From NCBI RefSeq assembly GCF_042186555.1, contig NC_133333.1, positions 65,913,555 through 65,977,554 on the forward strand: a stretch of 64,000 nucleotides of DNA, given 5' to 3'. Each line of letters opens with the position of its first letter. Positions within the stretch are counted from its first letter, which is position 1. The position numbers and the translations under genes are program-made. The notes under the pieces were generated by a model, which was given only the letters and a program-made list of their open reading frames with translations, made no database searches and had not been told where the DNA came from. Origin of the DNA: Aquarana catesbeiana (lineage: Eukaryota > Chordata > Amphibia > Anura > Ranidae). Below, piece after piece: positions 34,640 to 46,359 of the stretch.

Positions 34640-35460
34640 ACTGTAAGCCCTCACAGTTACTCTTGGTGGGTGCTGAAACGAGCCTTGCTGTGAAATATTA
34701 TATCAAGAATTGTAATTACATGCCCTGTTGAACAGGGTCAGAAAAATTAGGCCTTTGGTGGTGGGGTGGTGGTGTTGCCACAACACTGTTACTCTTGGTG
34801 GGTGCAGGAACGGGCCCTGCTGTGAAATATTAGATCAAAAATTGTAATTACACGCCCCTATTAAACAGGGGCAGAAAAATTGGGCTTTGGGCACTGGTGC
34901 TGGTGCCACAACACTGCAACCCATCACAGATACTCTAGTTGAGTGCAGGAACAAGCCCTGCTGCAAAATATTACAGCAAAAATTGTAATTACACGCCCCT
35001 GTTGAACAGGGGCAGAAAAATTGGGCTTTAGGCACTGGTGCTGGTGCCACAACACTACAACCCCTCACCGATACTCTAGTTGAGCACAGGAACAAGCCCT
35101 GCTGCAAAATATTACAGCAAAAATTTTAATTACATGCCCCTGTTGAACAGAGGCAGAAAAATTGGGCTTTAGCCACTGGTGCTGATGCCACAACACTGCA
35201 ACCCCTCACAGATACTCTAGTTGAGCGCAGGAACAAGCCTTCCTGCAAAATATTACAGCAAAAATTTTAATTACACGCCCCTGTTGAACAGGGACAGAAA
35301 AATTGGGCTTTGGGCACTGGTGCCACAACAGTGCAACCCCTCACAGATACTCTAGCTGAGCGCAGGAACAAGCCCTGTTGCAAAATATTACAGCAAAAAA
35401 TGTAATTACATGCCCCTGTTAAACAGGGGCAGAAAAATTGGGCCTTAGCCACTGGTGGTG
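34640..35460. repeat. hAT copy B 3' tandem array
   Basis: Six units of about 133-143 bp. The landmark GTAATTACACGCCCCT (or a close variant) recurs near 34710, 34845, 34986, 35129, 35269 and 35402, each with CAGGGGCAGAAAAATTGGGC and CTCTAGTTGAGCGCAGGAAC nearby. It lies between the transposase stop and the element's left end. Open frames across it are artefacts of the repeat. Confidence 0.85.
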
Positions 35461-35576
35461 GTACCCAGAACCAAAAATGTTCCTACACACTATCAACATG
35501 AACATTGAGGAGGAATAGGATAGTCACTCAGCATCAACATAGGCAGTCTTGAAGGGATCTCACATTCATAAAAAAA

Positions 35577-38500
35577 TTATTCGGTTACATCAGAATCAGG
35601 TGCTTGGTAGCTGGTGATCCAAGACTGATTCATTTTTATGAAGGTCAGCTGATCAACCGAGTCGGTGGACAGGCGCACTCGGATCGGTTACAAAGCCTCC
35701 AGCAGCACTGAATGTGCGTTCCAAAAGAACGCTGGATGCAGGACAGGCCAGTAGCTCAATTGCATACTGTGCAAGCTCTGGCCAGTGATCCATCCCCAAG
35801 ACCCAGTAACCCAGAGGATTTTCAGTTGGAAAGGTGTCCAAGTCTGATCTTGCCCCTAGGTATTCCTGCACCATGTAAATCAGATGCTGGCGATGGTTGC
35901 TGGAACCGATCAGACCTTGGGGCTGCGGACTAAAAAATTGTCTGAACGCATCTGTCAGATGGCCACCTTCTCCACCGCTCCTTCTGTGATTGACCGAAGC
36001 CTCAGCAACATGTTGTCCAGGACCATGAATTTGTAACCTCCCAGGCTCTGGAAACGCATTGCACAAACCTTTCTGCAAGGCCTCCCAAAGATGTTTCATC
36101 CTCTGCTCCCTCTGCGACAGCTGGATAAGTTCACAACCTTACCCTTGTAACGTGGATCAAGGAGGGTTGCCAGCCAGTACTGATCCTTCTCCTTGATACC
36201 ACAAATACGAGGGTCCTTTCGCAGGCTTTGCAGGATCAGGGAGGCCATGCAGCATAGGTTTGCTGAGGCATTCGGTCCGGAGTCCTCTGGGTCACTAAAG
36301 ACAACCTGATCCGCAGTCACCTCCTCCCAGCCACCTATAAGTCCATGAGTTTCTGGGGACTGTAAACTATCCCTTGAAGACTGCTGCTGATGCTGAGTGC
36401 TAGGCTCCACCTCCATGCTGACAATCCTCCTCCTCCTCCTCTTCCTCTTCCTGTGTGATCGGCGGGCCCTGTCTGGATAAAGGGGGCCTTGAGAGGTTAG
36501 GAAGTCCTCCTCTTCCTCCCTCTCTTCTGCCTCAAGTGCCCTGTCCATTATTCCACGCAGCATGTGCTCCAACAGGTAGACAAGAGGGACAGTATCACTG
36601 ATGCATGCACTGTCGCTGCTCACCATCCTCGTGGCCTCCTCAAATGGTGACAGGATAGTGCCTGCATCTTTGATCATGAGCCACTGGCGTGGCGAAAAAA
36701 AGCCAAGCTCCCCTGACCCTGTCCTGGTGCCATAGTCGCACAGGTACTCATTGATGGCCCTCTGCTGCTGTGTGCAGCTGCTGCAGCATGGCCAATGTTG
36801 AGTTCCACTTGGTGGGCATGTCATAGATTAGGCGGCTCTTGGGCAGGTTGTATTCCTTTTGGAGGTCAGCCAGCCAAGCACTGGCATTATATGACTGGTG
36901 GAAATGCACACAGACTTTCCTGGCCTGCCTCAGGAGATCCTGTAAGCCTGGGTACCTGCACAAGAACCTCTGCACCACCAAATTAAGGATGTGTGCCAGA
37001 CAGGGAACATGGGTGAAGTGTCCCTGTCGGAGGGCAGAGAGGAGGTTGGTGTCATTGTCACAAACCACCATTCCTGCCTGAAGCTGGAGTGGCGTCAACC
37101 ACCTCTGAGCCTGCCCCTTCAGAGCTGACAGAACCTCTGCCCCAGTGTTGCTCCTGTCCCCTAAGCACACCAGCTCAAGCACCACATGGCATTTTTTTGC
37201 CTGAGTTCTTGCATAGCCCCTTGAATGCCTATGGAGCACCGCTGGTTCTGAGTACAAATTTATAGAGGAAGAGGCCATGGAGGAAGAAGAAGAGGAGGGG
37301 GTGGAGGAGAGAGGTGTGTCAGAATCACCACTAGTAGCATTTTGGAGGCGTGGTGGTGCGTGGTGGTGGAACAAGCTCCAACAATACTGCACCCTGTCTT
37401 GCATCCTTCCCAGCTGCCAGCAGGGTCACCCAGTGCACCGTGAAAGATAGGTAACATCCATGTCCATGCCTGCTGGACCACGAGCCAGCGGTAATATGCA
37501 CCTTACCGCTGACCGCCCTGTCCAGCGAGGCCAAGACATTGCCTTCCACTTGCCGGTAGAGAGCCAGAATTGCCTTCCGTGAAAAAAAGTGGCGTTTGGG
37601 AACCTGCCACTGAGGTACCGCACATTGCACAAATTCACGAAAGGGGGCAGAGTCTATCAGCTGAAAAGGCAGCAGTTGGAGTGCTAGCAATTTAGCCAAG
37701 CTAGCATTCAGCCCCTGGGCATGTGGATGGCTGGAACCAAATTTCTTTTGCCGGTTTAGCAACTGGGCTAGGGAAATTTGCCTGCTACAATCGGACGTTG
37801 GTGTAGCAATAGCAGATTGCCCGTAAGTACTTGGCACACCTAATTCTACACCTTGATTCCTCTCAGTGCAGGTTTCTGAGAGAACTGAAGGTATAGTGGT
37901 GTTGGAGATCCCAGCTGATGAGAAGCAAGGAGAGGTCCGCTTTGTTCTTTGGTGTGGGTCTTTTAAGTACGCTTGCCAACGGACTGCATGGGAGTTCAAC
38001 ATATGTCTGGTCAAGCATGTGGTGTCCAAGGGGCTGCTGTTTTGGCCACGTTTGATACGCTTCGGACATATGTTGAAAACAGCAACAGTGCGATCTGCTG
38101 CACACGTCTCAAAAAAGGCACACACCAAAGAACTTTTGGAATAACATGCGGAGTCAGTAACGCCCTGCACGTGCGGAGCTCTGCGGTGTGATCCAGTCGG
38201 TTGGCTGCCCTTAAGCTGGCCCCTGGAGGGCATCCTGCCTCATTGGAGATGTGCCTCCTCCTAATCCTCCTCCTCCTCCTCTCTCCTATCAGGCACCCAC
38301 GTAGAGTCAGTGACCTCCTCATCCCCTCCCTCCTCGTCACTGGAGCAAACCTGGCAGTATGCTGCAGCTGGGGGAACATGACTGCCAGTTTGTTGTGCTT
38401 CTTGGGCACCCCCTCTCTCTGGGCTCACATAACTGCCTCCCTCAATCTGGGTACCATCATCGGAGCCTTCAACACGCTGCGCATCCTCCTGCAGCATGTG

Positions 38501-38873
38501 CCCAACACTATGGTCGAAAAGTTGGGGGGACTCCTCAGGGCATGATAGTTGGGCTAGGGAAGGAGTGACTGATGACATTGAGCTAATGGAAGAGGCCGCT
38601 TTGGCAGCTGCATTGGCAGCCAAAGTACTCTGAGCCTGGGTGACAGAGGATGAGGAGGATGAGGACGGCTTGGTCATCTACTCTACCAACTCTTCTGCAT
38701 GTTGTGGCTCAACACGTCCAGCTGCCGGAAAAAAAGGACAAGCGTGCCCCACGGCCACGTGCTGAGGATGCACCGTGTCCACGACCAGTAATGTTGGCTG
38801 TAGACACAGAGCCTGCTTGCCCTCTTTTAGTGGCCTGTGAGCATCTGCCTCTCCTTATTGGTCTTCCAGACAT
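35577..38873 (-). pseudogene. hAT transposase, BED-finger type, degenerate
   Basis: The likely start is the ATG at 38871-38873 (MSGRPIRRGRCSQATKRG). The stop is TAA at 35577-35579, after the tail WITSYQAPDSDVTE. Pieces in order: acidic/Ser-rich leader (38261-38873, with an in-frame TAG where copy A has Trp), BED zinc finger (37331-38233, NICPKRIKRG and LTRHMLNSH), RNase-H-like core (36748-37404, VVCDNDTNLLSALRQGHFTH and LAHILNLVV), an insertion-domain region with a basic run (36096-36824, RKRKRRRRR), and the C-terminal hATC dimerisation block (35653-36099, LLACPASSVLLERTFSAAGG). At least four frame breaks. hAT transposases cut and paste their element using a DDE-type core. Confidence 0.88.
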
Positions 38874-38899
38874 AATGTATTTGATTTATTTGTAATGTA

Positions 38900-39480
38900 T
38901 TTGAATAGGTACACCAGGAATGGCCTGCAGTGAGATGTAGCTGCACAAAGCTGGGATGTGTATATACTGAATATACTGCAGCTAACTGAATCAACTGCCT
39001 GCCTGTAGTATATTAGGAAGAGAACAACAGGAACGGTCTGCAGTGAGATCTAGCTGCACAGGATACAGTACTGAATATACTGCAGCTAACTGAATGAACT
39101 GCCTGCCTGTAGTATATTAGGAAGAGAACAACAGGAATGTTCTGCAGTGAGATCTAGCTGCACAGGATACAGTACTCAATATATACTGCAGCTAACTGAA
39201 TGAACTGTCTGCCTGTAGTATATTAGGAACAGAACAACAGGAACGGTCTGCAGCGAGATCTAGCTGCACAGGATACAGTACTGAATATACTACAGCTAAC
39301 TGAATGAACTGCCTGCCTGTAGTATATTAGGAACAGAACAACAGGAAAGGTCTGCAGCGAGATCTAGCTGCACAGGATACAGTACTGAATATATTGCAGC
39401 TAACTGAATGAACTGCCTGCCTGTAGTATATTAGGAACACAGCAGGAATGGTCTGCAGTGAGATCTACCTAACTGAATAA
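38900..39480. repeat. hAT copy B 5' tandem array
   Basis: Five units of about 103-107 bp. GAGATCTAGCTGCACAGGAT recurs near 39045, 39149, 39256 and 39359. Motifs CTGCAGTGAGAT, AACTGAATGAACTGCCTGCC and GTATATTAGGAA are shared in part with the longer units at 15431-16600. A (TC)n tract follows at about 39510-39535, then GC-richer sequence to the terminal repeat. Confidence 0.85.
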
Positions 39481-39511
39481 ATTGCCTGCTCAATGTAAAT
39501 GAAATGACACA

Positions 39512-39545
<34 letters not shown>

Positions 39546-42326
39546 AACACCAGCAACACACTACACAGGGCCGACGTGCAGGCGGCCTTATATAGTGTGG
39601 GGCATGTAGTGTACTTAACCCCCTGAGCCATAATTGGCCAAAGGCACCCTGACTTTGGCCAATTATGGCTCTGTTTGCTTACGGCGCTGTGATTGGCCAA
39701 AGCGTGCGGGTCATAGTGCATGTTTGGTCAATCATCAGCCAGCAAAACACTGCAATGATGCAGTGCATTATGGGATGTGACGCGCTGCTCGAATTTGGGG
39801 CGACAAATTTGGGGCGACGAAGTGTTCGATCTTCGTCGAACGATCGAACAGCCGATGTTCAAGTCGAACCCACGTTCGACTCGAATTCGAAGCTCATCCC
39901 TACTGCAGAGGTTGAAGGGGTGGGAAGTCAGTCTGTCAGTGTTCAGACCATACGGTGCACACTGCATCAAATTGGTCTGCATGGCTGTTGTCCCAGAAGA
40001 AAGCCTCTTCTACAGATGATGCACAAGAAAGCCCGCAAACAGTTTGCTGAAGACAAGCAAAGGACATGGATTACCGGAACCATGTCCTGTGGTCTGATGA
40101 GACCAAGATAAACTTATTTGGTTCAGATGGTCTCAAGCGTGTGTGGCGGCAACCAGATGAGGAGTACAAAGACATGTGTGTCTTGCCTACAGTCAAGCAT
40201 GGTGGAGGAAGTGTCATGATCTGGGGCTGCATGAGTGCTGCCGGCATTGGGGAGCTACAGCTCATTGAGGGAACCATGAATACCAACATGTACTGTGACA
40301 TACTGAAGCAGAGCATGATCCCCTCCCTTCAGATTCTGGTCCACAGGGCAGTATTCCAACATGATAACGACACCAAACACACCTCCAAGACGACAACTGC
40401 ATTTTCAAAGTAGCTAAGGGTAAAGTTGATGGACTGGCCAAACATGTCTCCAGACCTGAACCCTATTGAGCATCTGTGGGGCATCCTCAAATGGATGGTG
40501 GAGGAGCGCAAGCTCTCTAAAATCCACCAGCTCTGTGATGTCGTCATGGAGGAGTGGAAGAGGACTCCAGTGGCAACCTGTGAAGCTCTGGTGAACTCTA
40601 TGCCCAAGGGGGTAAGGCAGTGCTGAAAAATAATGGTGGCCATACAAAATATTGACACTTTGGGCCCAATTTGTACATTTTTATTTAGGGGTGTACTCAC
40701 TTTTTGTTGCCAGCGGTTTAGACATGAATGGCTGTGTGTTGAGTTATTTTGAGGGGACAGCAAATTTACACTGTTATACAAGCTGTACACTCACTACTTT
40801 ACGTTGTAGCAAAGAGTCATTTCTTCAGTGTTGTCACTTGAAAAGATATAATGAAATATTTACAAAAATGTCAGGGGTGTACTCACTTTTGTGAGATACT
40901 GTATATTTGAAGGGCCGTTTGCTGACGGCCATCTGCATTGTTGGTCTGCTATATACTCTCTGAATTGTCACCTTGTCCCATATAGGGAAGACACATATCC
41001 ATAGGACTAAGGACATTCTGGTGTCACTGATTGACTAGGAGCCTTGTTTAAAGCTCTGACCAGCCATCTTTATTTGATAACGGACATCGGTAAATATGTA
41101 TATTTATATGTTTTCTAACTATTTGCTCATAGGGGGTGCATATACCCATATGTTTTGGTAATATTTCTCATGGCCTTGCATGATGTTATAGGCACTGCTT
41201 TTTCTGCATTTTTTGAACTTTTTGATTTTTTGATTTATTTTTGGTGTTTTTTGTTTTTCCTTTTTTTTTGCCAGTCTCGTCAATTCGCTAGAATTCATTT
41301 CTTGCTATCCATCAGGCAAATATTAAATCGGGAACCTTTTGTTTTCTATGACCTCACCGCCTTTTGGTTGGCGCCCATCTACGCCCCCTCTTGCACAGTT
41401 GCTTCACCCATTTTTTTCTTTTCGGAATCATTTTGCATGGTATGTATATTTTCTCCGATGGTATTATTATTATTATTATTATACAGGATTTCTTTATCGT
41501 ACATCACGGGACACAGAGCACCATAATAATGACTATCTGGGTTATGTGCTACCTTTAGGTGATTGGACACTGGCAACCAATAGTAAGAAGGTTCCTCCCA
41601 TATAACCCCTCCCATACAGGAAGTACCTTTAGTTTTTTGCCAGTGTCTTGAAGGTGATGGTCATAGCTGTGGAAGCTCTTCAAATTCTTCAATAATGTCC
41701 CAGTGAGGATGTTATAATCGGATCCATTCGGATGACATATTAAAAGCTAAAGTGGATGGTACCCGAGCCTTGGTTCAAGAACGAGGTTTTGCCTGTAATG
41801 TGTCCTTTATGGTGCTGGACCCTTGTTATATGGTATTCCTGGTCTATCACTTGCCCAAGGAAACCAGAAGGGTGCCTTACAGGTCCAAGGGTGTGGACCC
41901 CGAACAGAGGGGGACCCGGTCCTTGAAGGTCCTCAGTGGCGCTACCCGTGGTGATGGGGGAAGATTGGGCCTGTATCAGGCTCTGCAGCGAGGACCGGTG
42001 AGTGCTCCCTCTGGAGGTCTAAATAGTATTACTGTTGTTAATAATGTTTATTGCCAAATTTGCGTGCCTTGTGTTCCCACTGTATGGAAGGTTACAGAAC
42101 ACTGCCGCAAGATACACTTGCAAATGCCCAACTCACATGCCCAGAGCTCTGTGTCCCACCGCACCAGGCTCCTGGCTCTTACGAGCCTAATCTGACAAGC
42201 AGCTCTGACACACGCGGGTGCTGACTTCCCTCTATATGCGTGACGCATGGCCGTGGTAGTTGCTATACGCTGATCTCCACCATATAGCACAGAGAGAGTA
42301 CTTTTTTTCCTCAAAACTTGTAAGCA

Positions 42327-43639
42327 ATGTCTTCCAGAAAACGAGGTACAGGGAGCAGGGCAAGTCCAGGGGTTAAAGTGACTCCTTCAAAAACAGGATA
42401 TCAACCTCAGCATCAATCTCCCCTGAAAGACCTGCAGGATTTGGCCTGGCTGAGCCATTGCATTTGTCAGGCGTAGTGGCCACTACCAATATCCCTGCAT
42501 CGGCTTGTTACGAAGGATGACTTGGCATCAGCCTTAGCTGGCCTTGAAGGCAAAATAGTGGGTATGATTGCCTCAGTAATGCAGGGAGGGAAGAAGCATC
42601 ATAGATCTCCCTCTCCTGAGCCTGGTCCCAGTGCAGAGTCACTTGAGCACCAGGACTCCCTTAGCCAGTTGGGTTCTTGTGATTTCGACCCAGAATGGGC
42701 AGAGGATTTGGAGAAGGTGGCCGTAAGGGATAAAGAGGAGGCAGAGGCTGAAGAGTCCTCAGCGGGGGACTCAGGTTCTGAGGAACCGATTTCGGCTTCC
42801 CAATCCCAGAAATTGTTTATCCAATCTTTGGCTGAAATGGTGAGAGCAGGATTTAAGTTACCCCCGGTACAGAGACCGGGACTTTCCTGTTCTACATTGG
42901 GATCCTTGCGGCCTCAGCAAGGTTCCCAGGCATTCCCTGTGCATCCATTATTGGAGCAGGTGATTTACGCTGACACCCGGACAGGATATACATGCCTCCA
43001 AAAAGGTTTTCTTTTTTATACCCTATGGAGGAAAAATTCAGAAAAAGGTGGGATACGCCTTTGGTTGATGTTGCCATTTCATTAGTAAATAAAAGCTTAA
43101 CCTGTCCAGTGGATAATGCCCAAGGGTTTAAAGACCCAGCGGATAAAAAGCTGGAATCCTTACTAAAAAGCTCCTTTGCAGTGGCTGGGTCAGCAGTACA
43201 ACCGGCAGTTGCGGCTATCGGTATTTGTCAGTCCTTGAAGGACCATTTTAAAAGATTGATCAGGAACCTACCTGTTTAGGAGATGTCTCGTTTTGCGCTA
43301 CTCTCAATCCATATGCGCAGGGTCTTGTGGCTAAAGAACTGGTCAGCCGAGATGCCATGCAAAAGGCTACTCACGGCTTTTCCTTGTCATGGTGAGCATT
43401 TGTTTGGAGAAGATCTGGATAAGTATATCCAAAAGATCTCAGGAGAAAATAGCTCCTTGCTTCCGGTTAAAAGAAGGAATAAGCAGCCTTCCTTTAAGAT
43501 TCCCAATGTTCCTGGGCCAGGCGCCTCTTCTCCCAAGAGGTATCGACGGCCTCAACCGCCTACCTTTAAGAAACCTCAGGGTCAAAAAAGACCTTGGACC
43601 CAGAAACTGGCCAAAACCAATTCCAAGTCCTCCTTGTGA
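42327..43639 (+). pseudogene. DIRS Gag, copy 2
   Basis: The probable start is ATG 42327-42329 (MSSRKRGTGSRASPG). The frame is open except for one TAG at 42474, then continues through 42522-43085 with an acidic Ser/Glu-rich region (DKEEAEAEESSAGDSGSEEP) and LFIQSLAEMVRAGFKLP. After a frame change, 42992-43279 has VNKSLTCPVDNAQ, and 43283-43639 ends in a basic, Pro-rich tail (VPGPGASSPKRYRRPQPP). The layout equals the remnant in copy 1. No zinc knuckle is seen. Function as the particle protein is inferred from its position. Confidence 0.75.
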
Positions 43640-43654
43640 AGGGCGCCCCCACTC

Positions 43655-45663
43655 TTGCGGGTGGGGGGCAGACTGCGATGGTTCGCAGACGCTTGGGGGA
43701 AATTGGTTCAGGACAGGTGGGTTATTTCCACTATAACACAAGGTTACAAAATAGATTTCCGTGAATTTCCCCCAAATCGGTTTCTGGTATCCAGAGTCCC
43801 ATCGGACCCAGAGAAAAAGAAAAGCCTATTCCTAGCCTTAGAACTGCTAGAAAGGCAGGAGGTAATTATCGAGGCTCTGCACAAGGAAAAATTCAAGGGA
43901 TTCTATTCGAACCTATTTACAGTGCCGAAGCCAAATGGGGAGGTAAGGCCCATTCTGGACCTCAAGTCACTCAATTCCTTTCTAAACATCTGAACCTTCC
44001 GCGTGGAGTCGGTTCGTTCGGTAGTCGCATCCTTGAGAAGAGGGGATTTTTTAGCATCCATAGACATCAAGGATGCGTACCTACATGTGCCGATTTTCGG
44101 TCCGCATCAAAGATTTCTGCTTTTCGCAGTAGAGGTGTCATTTCCAGTTTGTGGCACTTCCATTCGGTCTAGCAACGGCCCCTCGAGTCTTCACAAAGGT
44201 TTTGGCTCCAGTGTTGGCTTTTCTAAGGTCCCAAAAGATCTCGGTGGTAGGATATCTGGACGACCTTCTGTTAAGGAACCAGTCTTACTCCACCTTAGTA
44301 GAAAAAGTTACAACTACCGTTCATTTCCTGAAGTTCCTAGGCTGGATTCTGAATATTGACAAATCGGCCAGTTCAAGTCTCTACATATCTAGGCCTGATC
44401 CTGGATACAACCCAGGAAAGGGTAATTTTACCTCCCTTAAAAGGTCAGCTCCATAGTGGAGCTGGTCCGAGAAGTCAAAAGGGTAGAAAGGCCTTCAATT
44501 CGACTGTGCATGAGGCTGCTGGGCAAGACGGTGTCATCTTTCAGTGCAGTTCCTTATGCACAGTTTCACTCCAGGTTGTTCCAGAAAACTATCCTGGAAG
44601 CTTGGAACAAGTCTGCTCAAACCTTGGATCATCCCATGTCTCTATCCCTGCAGGTAAAACAGGACCTCTCTTGGTGGTCAAAAACCAACAACTTGAAGGG
44701 CGGAAAGTCCTTTCCGCCTGTAGCCTGGAAGGTGGTGACTACATACACCAGTCGTCTCGGCTGGGGAGCAGTCCTGGAAGAGGCTTCCATACAAGGAAGA
44801 TGGCCCCAAATAGAGAAGACCTTGCCCATCATTTTGCTGGAAATCTGGGCAGCTCGCTTGGCTCTCCTATTCTGGACATCCAGATTGTGGGGGTTTCCGG
44901 TCAGAGTCCAGTCCGGCAACTCCATGGTTGTGGCATACATCAACCACCAAGGGGGCACCCGGAGCCGGGCAGCCCAAAGGGAAGTAAATCACATATTAAC
45001 TTGGGCAGAGAGGCACGAGCCATTTCTATTGGCGGTCTTTATTCCAGGTGTGGACAATTGGCGGGCAGACTACCTAAGTCGTCAGCAATTGTTACCGGGG
45101 AGTGGTCCCTTCACCCCGAAGTTTTCCTTCAAATCTGCAAGCATTGGGGGATGCCAGATGTGGATCTCCTGGCATCCAGGTTCAATGCCAAGGTGGACAG
45201 CTTTGTATCCAGGACCAGGGATCCACTTTCCATAGAACTGGATGCATTGGTAATTCCCTGGGATCGGTATACCCTAATTTACGCTTTCCCTCCGATCCAG
45301 ATGCTGCCGCACCTGTTACGCAGGATACAGGAGGAACAGAAGACAGTAATTCTGGTGGCACCAGGGTTGCCCAGGAGGTCCTGGTACTCAGAGATTGTGA
45401 GGATGGTGGTAGGGGACCCATTGTGCCTCCCATACCATCCAGACCTGTTGTCCCAAGGTCCCATATACCATCCTTCTTTACGGTCGCTGAATTTGATGGC
45501 GTGGCTATTGAGACCCGGGTACAGAGGGACTATGGTATCAGAGGATCTGTCCTATCTACTCTGATAAATGCTAGAAATCCAGTTTCTAGAAGTATTTACC
45601 ATAGGGTCTGGAAATCGTACATTTCCTGGTGCGAGAGGAGAAGATGGTACCCTCACAAGTAAA
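43655..45663 (+). pseudogene. DIRS reverse transcriptase-RNase H, copy 2
   Basis: RT entry SRVPSDPEKKKSLFLALE (43655-43993, with LFTVPKPNGEVRPILDLKSLN), then DIKDAYLHVPIFGPHQRFL (44003-44359), then MALPFGLATAPRVFTKVLAP and the catalytic GYLDDLLLRN (44151-44456). RNase H at 44456-45235 (RLGWGAVLE, NSMVVAYINHQGG, VDNWRADYLSR). The downstream domain with LLASRFNAKVDSFVSRTRDP and ILVAPGLPRRSWY (end of the 44356-45564 frame) is typical of DIRS pol after RNase H. An early stop at 43993 and frame changes near 44150, 44360 and 45100 break it. Confidence 0.88.
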
Positions 45664-45809
45664 GGATTGGGAGGGTCCTTGCCTTTCTTCAAACAGGAAT
45701 TGATTTAAACCTATCTCTAGGGACCATTAAGGGATAAATTTCGGCCTTATCATTTTTTTTCCAGAGGCCAATTGCGTCTCATTCTTTAGTATAAGCCTTC
45801 GTCAAGGGG

Positions 45810-46298
45810 GTGCTGCACTTAAGGCCGCCAGTTAAGCCGCCTTTATGCCCCTGGGACTTGAACTTGGTGCTATCAGCTCTACAGAGTCAACCCTTTGAAC
45901 CTATTAGACATATTCCTTTGATCCTATTAACTAGGAAATTGGTCTTTTTGGTGGCCATAACCTCGGCTAGAAGGGTGTCAGAATTGGCCACCCTTTCTTG
46001 TGAAAAACTCTTTCTGTTTGTACATCAGGACAAGGTGGTGATGCGACCCTGTCCAGATTTTTTACCTAAAGTGGTTTCCAGTTTTCACTTGAATCAGGAT
46101 ATCATTTTACTTAACTTCTTTCCCAACCCTAGGTGTAAGAAGGAAAGGTCGCTTCACTCACTGGAAGTGGTGAGAGCAGTCACGGTTTACTTAAATATGT
46201 CAGCTCCTTTTCGGAAGACTGACTCTCTTTTCATTCTGCCAGAGGGTCCTAAGAAGGGACAAGCAGTAACTGTTAGGGGGCTAACGATCTTCTTCTAG
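45810..46298 (+). pseudogene. DIRS tyrosine recombinase, copy 2, C-terminally truncated
   Basis: It reads DLNLVLSALQSQPFEPI, then KLVFLVAITSARRVSELATLS, the first catalytic Arg box of tyrosine recombinases, then LPEGPKKGQAVTVRGLT. The H-x-x-R box and the nucleophilic Tyr, expected about 40-80 residues further on, are not found before the junction with the retrovirus. It is therefore inactive by truncation. Confidence 0.82.
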
Positions 46299-46359
46299 GA
46301 GCAAGTGAACCTCTTCTCTAGCATATCTGCCTAGAGTGTTCTTTCAAACCCAAATCAGG

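Larger units (their letters stand above)
33567..39902 (-). mobile_element. hAT transposon (copy B), full length
   Basis: A 6.3-kb element bounded by CAGGGATGAGCT at the left and AGCTCATCCCTA at the right (inverted, one mismatch), with the 8-bp duplication CTGCAGAG on both sides. It contains a minus-strand BED-type transposase pseudogene (35577-38873) with a tandem array on each side: 34640-35460 downstream and 38900-39480 upstream. Its left-end sequence is close to both ends of the palindromic MITE at 722-5935, so the MITE was probably mobilised by this family. Confidence 0.9.
33300..40626 (+). pseudogene. Tc1 transposase, interrupted
   Basis: The N-terminal half (about 33310-33558) reads KELSEDLNKRIVAYIKDG and GYKKIAKTLKLS, the paired helix-turn-helix DNA-binding region. 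It resumes after the hAT insertion at 39911 and runs to 40626. The catalytic DDE residues lie in WSDETKINLFG (about 40090), QHDNDTKHTSK (about 40360) and SPDLNPIEHLWGILK (about 40450), the DD34E signature. A stop at about 40411 and the lack of a clean ATG at the start add to the interruption. It is a dead gene. Confidence 0.88.
32936..40901 (+). mobile_element. Tc1/mariner element, split by a hAT element
   Basis: It is bounded by inverted repeats CAGTATCTCACAAAAGTGAG... and its complement ending ...CTCACTTTTGTGAGATACTG, with TA duplications at 32934-32935 and 40902-40903. Removing the hAT insertion and one 8-bp duplication leaves about 1.62 kb, the usual Tc1 length. It lies in the right arm of the giant foldback, and the foldback sequence continues without loss on both sides. 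Confidence 0.9.
31215..41465. mobile_element. Giant foldback element, interrupted by Tc1 and hAT
   Basis: The left arm (about 31646-32550) is the reverse complement of the right arm (32589-32935 joined to 40902-41465). The arms are about 905 and 911 bp, with a 38-nt loop. Shared boxes include CCATGCAAAA, GCGCCAACCAAAAGG, CAATGCAGACGGC and GGAACGACCCAAGAGG, allowing for substitutions. Sequence left of the symmetrical part (31215-31645) has a decayed hammerhead (31484-31524). Both arms are crossed by chance frames only. The right arm ends in a (ATT)n run (41463-41483), beside DIRS copy 2. Target duplications could not be identified. Confidence 0.75.
41485..46355 (+). mobile_element. DIRS retrotransposon, copy 2, near full length
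   Basis: It starts at TTCTTTATCGTACATCACGG, the same leader as copy 1, and runs through gag (42327-43639), RT/RNase H (43655-45663) and tyrosine recombinase (45810-46298). The recombinase end is missing: similarity fades near 46300, and the endogenous retrovirus begins at about 46360. No LTR pair and no DDE integrase. The right terminal repeat of DIRS is absent, so the copy is truncated. Confidence 0.85.

Noticed and set aside
34835..35452. Cys-rich repeated peptides (FFCPCSTGACNYNF type)
   Set aside because: They arise from the roughly 140-bp tandem array of hAT copy B, not from a gene.
39665..40111. 148-codon frame spanning the hAT/Tc1 junction
   Set aside because: It crosses the target-site duplication at 39903-39910, so it joins two unrelated elements by chance.
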